10,701 nt of DNA, from the NCBI GenBank assembly GCA_016302005.1, contig JAEDOK010000053.1, positions 1-10,701 of the forward strand, read 5' to 3'. Below the pieces are notes generated by a model. It made no database searches and was not told where the DNA came from. It was given only the letters and a program-made list of their open reading frames with translations. Source of the stretch: Oscillospiraceae bacterium. Lineage in GTDB: Bacteria > Bacillota_A > Clostridia > Oscillospirales > Oscillospiraceae. This document shows, one piece after another, positions 7,414-10,701 of the stretch; the first letter of the stretch is position 1, and every line of letters begins with the position of its first letter. A program made the translations under genes and the position numbers.

Positions 7414-7647
7414 ATGTACGAGAGAATCAGAACCTACCTTTCCGAGCAGCTTGACATCCCCGTTGAGGAAATGAGCCGCGATACGACCTTTGAGAGTCTG
7501 CACCTCGATTCCTTGGATATGGTCGAAATGGTCATGGATATGGAGGAGGAGCTTGGCGTCGATTTTGAGATGGAAGGCGATATGAAGCTGGAAACCATCG
7601 GTGACCTTGCGGACTTCATTGAGGATAAGCTGTCAGAAATCGAATAA
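7414..7647 (+). CDS. acpP: Acyl carrier protein
   Basis: This small acidic protein of 77 residues carries growing acyl chains on a phosphopantetheine arm during fatty acid synthesis. The arm is attached to S33 in the motif D32-S33-L34-D35-M36, and helix 2 follows as the acidic VEMVMDMEEELGVDF. Length and composition are standard. ATG 7414 has GGAGG eight bases upstream; an in-frame GTG at 7399 would start upstream of that site and is unlikely. It has its own promoter 85 bases or less after rpoD. In many Firmicutes acpP lies with other fab genes or before rnc; here it is followed directly by the SRP RNA gene with no terminator between. Confidence 0.96.
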   Translation: MYERIRTYLSEQLDIPVEEMSRDTTFESLHLDSLDMVEMVMDMEEELGVDFEMEGDMKLETIGDLADFIEDKLSEIE

Positions 7648-7657
7648 GCAATATCTA
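7630..7657 (+). promoter_or_regulatory. Weak candidate promoter for the SRP RNA
   Basis: CTGTCA (7630-7635) and TATCTA (7652-7657), 16 bases apart, would place the start of transcription near 7663, close to the 5' end predicted from pairing. Both hexamers are poor matches (four and three of six) and the -35 lies inside acpP. An abundant RNA would be expected to have a better promoter, so transcription from the acpP promoter followed by processing is at least as likely. Confidence 0.2.
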
Positions 7658-7660
7658 CAT

Positions 7661-7965
7661 AGCTTCGACCTGTGACAAGGTCGCACTAGTCGGGGAGATA
7701 GCGGTGCCCTGTTACCTGCAATCCGCTACAGCAGGGATGAACTCCCGCACCCGGGTCTGTGCTGTATCGCCTGTCCGCGTAAGTGGTGTTGAGGGATCGG
7801 TCTCGCGCAACGAGCTCCCGTGAACCATGTCAGGCGGGGAACCGAGCAGCATTAAGCGGATCTGTTCGTGTGCCGCAAGTCAGCCGTTTCTGAGCCGGCT
7901 GCGCGGGAAACGGGTATGGTTGCAGATTCAAATGCGGGTGTGCGATCTTGTCATGGGTCGAAGCT
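7661..7965 (+). ncRNA. ffs: Signal recognition particle RNA, large Firmicutes type with Alu domain
   Basis: SRP RNA scaffolds Ffh for co-translational membrane targeting. The conserved helix 8 of the S domain is clear: GTCAGG (7829-7834), a CGG/CCG stem with the GGAA tetraloop (7838-7841), then AGCAGC (7845-7850), flanked by GAAC and GTTC arms. The 5' part is an Alu domain, with UGUUA (7710-7714, matching UGUNR) and a CCTGC/GCAGG hairpin (7715-7735). The two ends (7661-7686 and 7940-7965) pair over 26 uninterrupted positions including three G-U pairs, forming the closing helix seen in Bacillus scRNA. The length of about 305 nt is somewhat above the 271 nt of mature B. subtilis scRNA. Its place before dnaX-ebfC-recR matches B. 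subtilis. An open frame at 7827-8036 lies inside the RNA and is not a gene. Exact ends are inferred from pairing. Confidence 0.95.
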
Positions 7966-7969
7966 TGCA

Positions 7970-8003
7970 ACGCGGAGGTTTGTCTGACCTCCGCGTGTTT
8001 TTT
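7970..8003 (+). terminator. Intrinsic terminator of the SRP RNA unit
   Basis: ACGCGGAGGT (7970-7979) pairs perfectly with ACCTCCGCGT (7987-7996) across a seven-base loop and is followed by G and six T residues (7998-8003). It starts a few bases after the closing helix of the SRP RNA and is the strongest terminator in the window. It would also end any transcript coming from acpP. Confidence 0.93.
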
Positions 8004-8005
8004 GG

Positions 8006-8034
8006 TTGCAATTTCGTCCGTTTTCGTTTATACT
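8006..8034 (+). promoter_or_regulatory. Promoter of the dnaX-ebfC-recR operon
   Basis: TTGCAA (8006-8011) and TATACT (8029-8034) have an ideal 17-base spacer and lie just after the SRP RNA terminator. Transcription would start near 8041, giving a very short leader of about 17 nt that consists mainly of the ribosome binding site GGAGG (8045-8049). Confidence 0.82.
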
Positions 8035-8057
8035 GATATGCATCGGAGGTGAACGGT

Positions 8058-9653
8058 ATGTATCAGGCTTTGTACCGTAAATACCGCCCGCAGACTTTTG
8101 ATGATGTGGTCGGGCAGGGTGCAGTGACACAGACCTTAAAAAACCAGATCATCAACCGTCGCTTGAGTCACGCATATCTGTTCACCGGTACGCGCGGCAC
8201 GGGCAAGACCACCTGCGCAAAGATTTTGGCAAAGGCGGTCAACTGTGAAAATCCGATTGACGGCAATCCGTGCAACTGCTGTCCCTCCTGTAAAAGCATT
8301 GCATCCGGCGCCTGTATGGATGTGCTGGAGATCGATGCGGCGTCGAACAACGGCGTTGACAATGTCCGTGCCCTCCGCGATGATGCGATCTATACGCCCT
8401 CGGAAGTCAAAATGCGCGTGTATATTATCGACGAGGTGCATATGCTCTCAATGAGCGCATTCAATGCGCTGCTGAAGATCATTGAGGAGCCGCCGGAGCA
8501 TCTGCTGTTTATTCTGGCAACGACGGAGCTGCACAAGGTCCCTGCGACGATTCTCTCCCGTTGTCAGCGCTTCTCCTTCCGCCGCATTATGGCGGAGGAT
8601 ATCATTGACAGGCTGAACTATATCGCCTATCGGGAACAGATCGACTTGGAACCGGACGCTGCGGCATATCTTGCGCGGCTGGCGGACGGCGGTCTGCGCG
8701 ATGCAGTGAGCCTGCTCGACCAGTGCGCCTCGGCTGCCACAGGCGCGGTCGATACCGAGCAGGTCTGCAAGACCCTCGGCTTGGCAGGCGCGCAAAATAC
8801 AGCGGAGCTGATGCAAGCCATCGGTGCGCACGACACGGCAAAGTCGCTGTCGATTTTCAGCGCACAGTATGCCGAGGGTAAGGATCTTGCTGCCATGCTC
8901 GATGAGCTGTGTACCGTTGCACGGGATCTTCTGATTCTGCGTACCGCGTCCAAGGATGTGAGCATGATCTCCGGTATCTGCACGCAAAAGGAGCTGAAAG
9001 AACTGCTTCCGATGTTTACGGCGGAGGAGCTTTTGCGTATGACCTCCGTGCTGCGCGACGCGGCTGCCGGTTTTAATACCAGCGCCAACCGCAGGATCGA
9101 CGCGGAGCTGTGTCTGCTTCGTCTCTGCAAACCTGAGGCTACCGCAGATACGCAGTCTCTGAATGCGCGCATCAGTCGTTTGGAGGAGAAAATCGCAAGC
9201 GGTGCCTTCGTGCAGCAAAGGGCGCCGGAACAGCAGAAGGAGGAGACACCTCCTTGGGAAGACGAGGACGAGGATCAACCGCCCTTCCCGGAGGATCCGC
9301 CTCCTGCGCAGGAGGCACCGGTGATTGACAACTTCTGGGTCAGCCTCGTACAAAGACTCCGCACGGCGCTCAAACCGCCGGTTGTCGGAATGTTTGCTGA
9401 CGCCGAAGGCTCTCCCGTTGTCGGAAGACTGCGGGGCGACGAGCTTGTGCTGACCCTTCGGGTCGAGACCTTCCGAAACTATATTAACAAGCCGGAGGTT
9501 CTTCAAACTGTGGCGGAGTGCGCCTCTGCGGTGGTGGGAAGAAAAATTCGCGTCACGCTTGCGGGCAGCACGCAAAAGACCGAACGGGCGGACGGACTTG
9601 ACCGCCTGATATCCTTCGGCGCACAACATCCGGATATTATAGAATTTAAATAA
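8058..9653 (+). CDS. dnaX: DNA polymerase III subunit gamma/tau
   Basis: DnaX is the ATPase of the clamp loader that places the beta clamp on DNA and links the replisome. In the 531-residue product the AAA+ core has the P-loop GTRGTGKT (44-51), a zinc module C63-x8-C72-x2-C75-x2-C78, Walker B/DExx box DEVH (125-128) and the SRC sensor motif (167-169). A collar region follows, then an acidic proline-rich linker (about 390-420) and a C-terminal domain ending in DIIEFK. ATG 8058 is chosen because GGAGG sits at 8045-8049; an in-frame GTG at 8049 overlaps that site and cannot use it. The length fits a full tau-like protein. No E. coli-type A-AAA-AAG slippery site was seen, so a shorter gamma form is not predicted, although strong hairpins occur in the linker (see findings). 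Confidence 0.96.
   Translation: MYQALYRKYRPQTFDDVVGQGAVTQTLKNQIINRRLSHAYLFTGTRGTGKTTCAKILAKAVNCENPIDGNPCNCCPSCKSIASGACMDVLEIDAASNNGVDNVRALRDDAIYTPSEVKMRVYIIDEVHMLSMSAFNALLKIIEEPPEHLLFILATTELHKVPATILSRCQRFSFRRIMAEDIIDRLNYIAYREQIDLEPDAAAYLARLADGGLRDAVSLLDQCASAATGAVDTEQVCKTLGLAGAQNTAELMQAIGAHDTAKSLSIFSAQYAEGKDLAAMLDELCTVARDLLILRTASKDVSMISGICTQKELKELLPMFTAEELLRMTSVLRDAAAGFNTSANRRIDAELCLLRLCKPEATADTQSLNARISRLEEKIASGAFVQQRAPEQQKEETPPWEDEDEDQPPFPEDPPPAQEAPVIDNFWVSLVQRLRTALKPPVVGMFADAEGSPVVGRLRGDELVLTLRVETFRNYINKPEVLQTVAECASAVVGRKIRVTLAGSTQKTERADGLDRLISFGAQHPDIIEFK
9237..9316 (+). repeat. Two strong inverted repeats inside the dnaX linker
   Basis: AAGGAGG (9237-9243) pairs with CCTCCTT (9249-9255) around five bases. 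Further on, GCCTCCTGC-GCAGGAGGC (9299-9316) is a perfect 18-bp palindrome, with an overlapping alternative stem between GGAGG (9291-9295) and CCTCC just downstream. Both lie in codons for the Glu/Pro-rich linker, so they may come simply from alternating GAG and CCT/CCG codons. Confidence 0.6.
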
Positions 9654-9667
9654 AGGAGATTATGACA

Positions 9668-10012
9668 ATGGCAAAAGGCGGATACCGCGGCGGTATGGGC
9701 GGCGGCATGAACATGAACATGATCAAGCAAGCGCAGAAGATGCAGCAGGATATGCTGAAAATGCAGGAGGAGATGGAAGCGAAGGAATACGAAGCGACCG
9801 TCGGCGGCGGCATGGTGACTGCCCGCGTCAACGGCAAGCATGAGGTCCTTGCGCTGACCATCAATCCCGAGGCGGTGGATCCCGAAGATGTGGAGATGCT
9901 GCAGGATATGGTCGTCGGCGCAGTCAATGAGGCTATGCGCAAGGCGGACGCGGAGACGGCGCAGAATATGTCCCGTTTGACCGGCGGGCTGAATCTCGGC
10001 GGTCTGTTCTGA
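9668..10012 (+). CDS. ebfC: Nucleoid-associated protein, YbaB/EbfC family
   Basis: This 114-residue protein belongs to the small dimeric YbaB/EbfC family that binds DNA as a tweezer-like homodimer; B. subtilis YaaK is the counterpart. It has a Gly/Met-rich N-terminal tail (residues 3-16), a coiled Met/Gln/Glu-rich helix (about 17-38), then the conserved core with [17 protein letters not shown] and the [19 protein letters not shown] segment. AGGAG (9654-9658) is nine bases before ATG 9668 but only three before the alternative ATG at 9662, so I prefer 9668. It lies 14 bases after dnaX and shares one base with recR. The dnaX-ebfC-recR order is widely conserved; the molecular link between the three is not known. 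Confidence 0.93.
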   Translation: MAKGGYRGGMGGGMNMNMIKQAQKMQQDMLKMQEEMEAKEYEATVGGGMVTARVNGKHEVLALTINPEAVDPEDVEMLQDMVVGAVNEAMRKADAETAQNMSRLTGGLNLGGLF

Positions 10013-10611
10013 TGCGATACTTTCCCGCCGCATTGGAGCGGCTGACGGAACAGTTTGCAAAGCTCCCCGGCATCGGCGGCAAGACGGCGCAGCGCTTGGC
10101 GTTCCACCTTCTGAGCGTGCCGCAGGAGGAGGCGGAGGAGTTTGCAAACGCAATTTTGGACGCGAAAAAAACGGTGCATCTTTGTCCGTGCTGCCGGAAT
10201 CTGACCGACCGCGACCTCTGCCCGATCTGTGACGACGAGAGCCGCGACCACGGCTTGATCTGCGTTGTCGCCGACCCGAAGGACGTCATTGCGATGGAGC
10301 GGGCAAGAGAGTTTACCGGCGTCTATCATGTGCTGCACGGCGTGATCTCGCCGCTCAATCATATCGGGCCTGACGATATCTGCATCCGCGAGCTGCTTGC
10401 GCGCGTCGGTGCGGGAGGCGTTCGCGAGGTCATTATGGCGACGAATCCCGACACCGAGGGGGAGGCGACGGCAATGTACATCTCACGGCTCCTGCGCCCC
10501 ATGGAGGTTCGTGTGACGCGCCTTGCCTACGGCGTTCCCGTCGGCAGCCAGCTTGAATACGCCGACGAAATAACCCTCCTCCGCGCCCTTGAGGGCAGAA
10601 GAGATATATAG
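10012..10611 (+). CDS. recR: Recombination mediator protein RecR
   Basis: RecR works with RecO (and RecF) to load RecA on single-stranded gaps coated with SSB. The 199-residue product has the standard length. An N-terminal helix-hairpin-helix (about 8-35, with LPGIGGKTAQRLAFHLL) is followed by a four-cysteine zinc finger C58-x2-C61-x8-C70-x2-C73. A Toprim domain (about 80-175) begins with LICVVADPKDVIAMERA, and the C-terminal segment contains the typical ASN/T-PDTEGEATAMYI-like helix and RLAYGVPVGSQLEYAD. The start codon overlaps the ebfC stop by one base (TGATG), which implies translational coupling. Confidence 0.97.
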   Translation: MRYFPAALERLTEQFAKLPGIGGKTAQRLAFHLLSVPQEEAEEFANAILDAKKTVHLCPCCRNLTDRDLCPICDDESRDHGLICVVADPKDVIAMERAREFTGVYHVLHGVISPLNHIGPDDICIRELLARVGAGGVREVIMATNPDTEGEATAMYISRLLRPMEVRVTRLAYGVPVGSQLEYADEITLLRALEGRRDI

Positions 10612-10673
10612 GGAAGAAAAACCTTGCGCCGATGGTCGGGGGTCGAAAGAAAGTAATATCGTATTTTTGCAGG

Positions 10674-10701
10674 AACGGCATGGCTTCGGTCATGCCGTTT
10701 C
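10674..10701 (+). terminator. Probable terminator after recR, cut by window edge
   Basis: A stem of 11 pairs (10674-10684 with 10689-10699, one G-U) closes a UUCG loop flanked by C and G, the most stable RNA tetraloop. The last visible bases are TTTC, so the T-run cannot be judged. The hairpin lies 62 bases after recR; the sequence from 10612 to 10673 shows no gene or clear promoter. It could instead belong to a downstream leader. Confidence 0.6.

Noticed and set aside
7827..8036. Open reading frame of 69 codons on the plus strand
   Set aside because: It lies across helix 8 of the SRP RNA and the following terminator, has no ribosome binding site, and its protein resembles nothing.
8448..9629. 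Long minus-strand open frame of 393 codons antisense to dnaX
   Set aside because: The plus strand encodes a fully recognisable DnaX here; the antisense translation is Arg/Leu/Cys-rich with no family features.
1..10701. Possible novel mobile, defence or CRISPR system
   Set aside because: All coding space from 773 to 10611 is taken by recognisable housekeeping genes or the SRP RNA; no direct-repeat arrays, transposase, integrase, toxin or nuclease module was seen on either strand.

Overview
The window is a densely packed stretch of chromosome from a low-to-middle GC Firmicute, most likely a Clostridia-class anaerobe. I infer this from the sigma-A style promoters, the strong purine-rich ribosome binding sites, the four-cysteine L31, the Bacillus/Clostridium-type large SRP RNA with an Alu domain placed directly before dnaX-ebfC-recR, and the dgt-dnaG-rpoD gene order. 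An Oscillospirales-like gut bacterium would fit, but genus cannot be read from the sequence. The content is almost entirely housekeeping. I see no mobile element, CRISPR array, phage, toxin-antitoxin or defence gene.

Layout. At the left edge, on the minus strand, lies the N-terminal 159 residues of a NifU/IscU-like protein, expressed from a perfect-consensus promoter through a leader of about 90 nt that can form two hairpins. A divergent promoter drives rpmE (ribosomal protein L31), whose short leader begins with a hairpin and whose coding region is followed by a clear intrinsic terminator. From 1040 to 7328 six genes run in one direction with 4-base overlaps or gaps of 15 bases or fewer: hflX, a YigZ/IMPACT-family gene, a GNAT acetyltransferase, dgt (dNTP triphosphohydrolase), dnaG (primase) and rpoD (primary sigma factor). 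This is a Firmicutes version of the macromolecular synthesis operon, with dgt immediately before dnaG.

From 7347 a good promoter drives acpP (acyl carrier protein). With no terminator in between, this leads into a large SRP RNA (7661-7965) whose ends pair in a 26-bp helix. A strong terminator closes that unit. A new promoter then drives dnaX, ebfC and recR, encoding the clamp-loader subunit, a nucleoid-associated protein and a recombination mediator. The window ends in a hairpin with a C(UUCG)G loop that is probably the terminator of this operon.

Together the genes cover ribosome rescue and structure (L31, HflX), protein targeting (SRP RNA), nucleotide pool control (Dgt), replication (DnaG, DnaX), repair (RecR), global transcription (RpoD) and fatty acid synthesis (AcpP). 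The most interesting signals are in non-coding RNA: the two 5' leaders, the acpP-SRP RNA junction, and a pair of strong inverted repeats inside the dnaX linker. None is convincing evidence of a new biological system.
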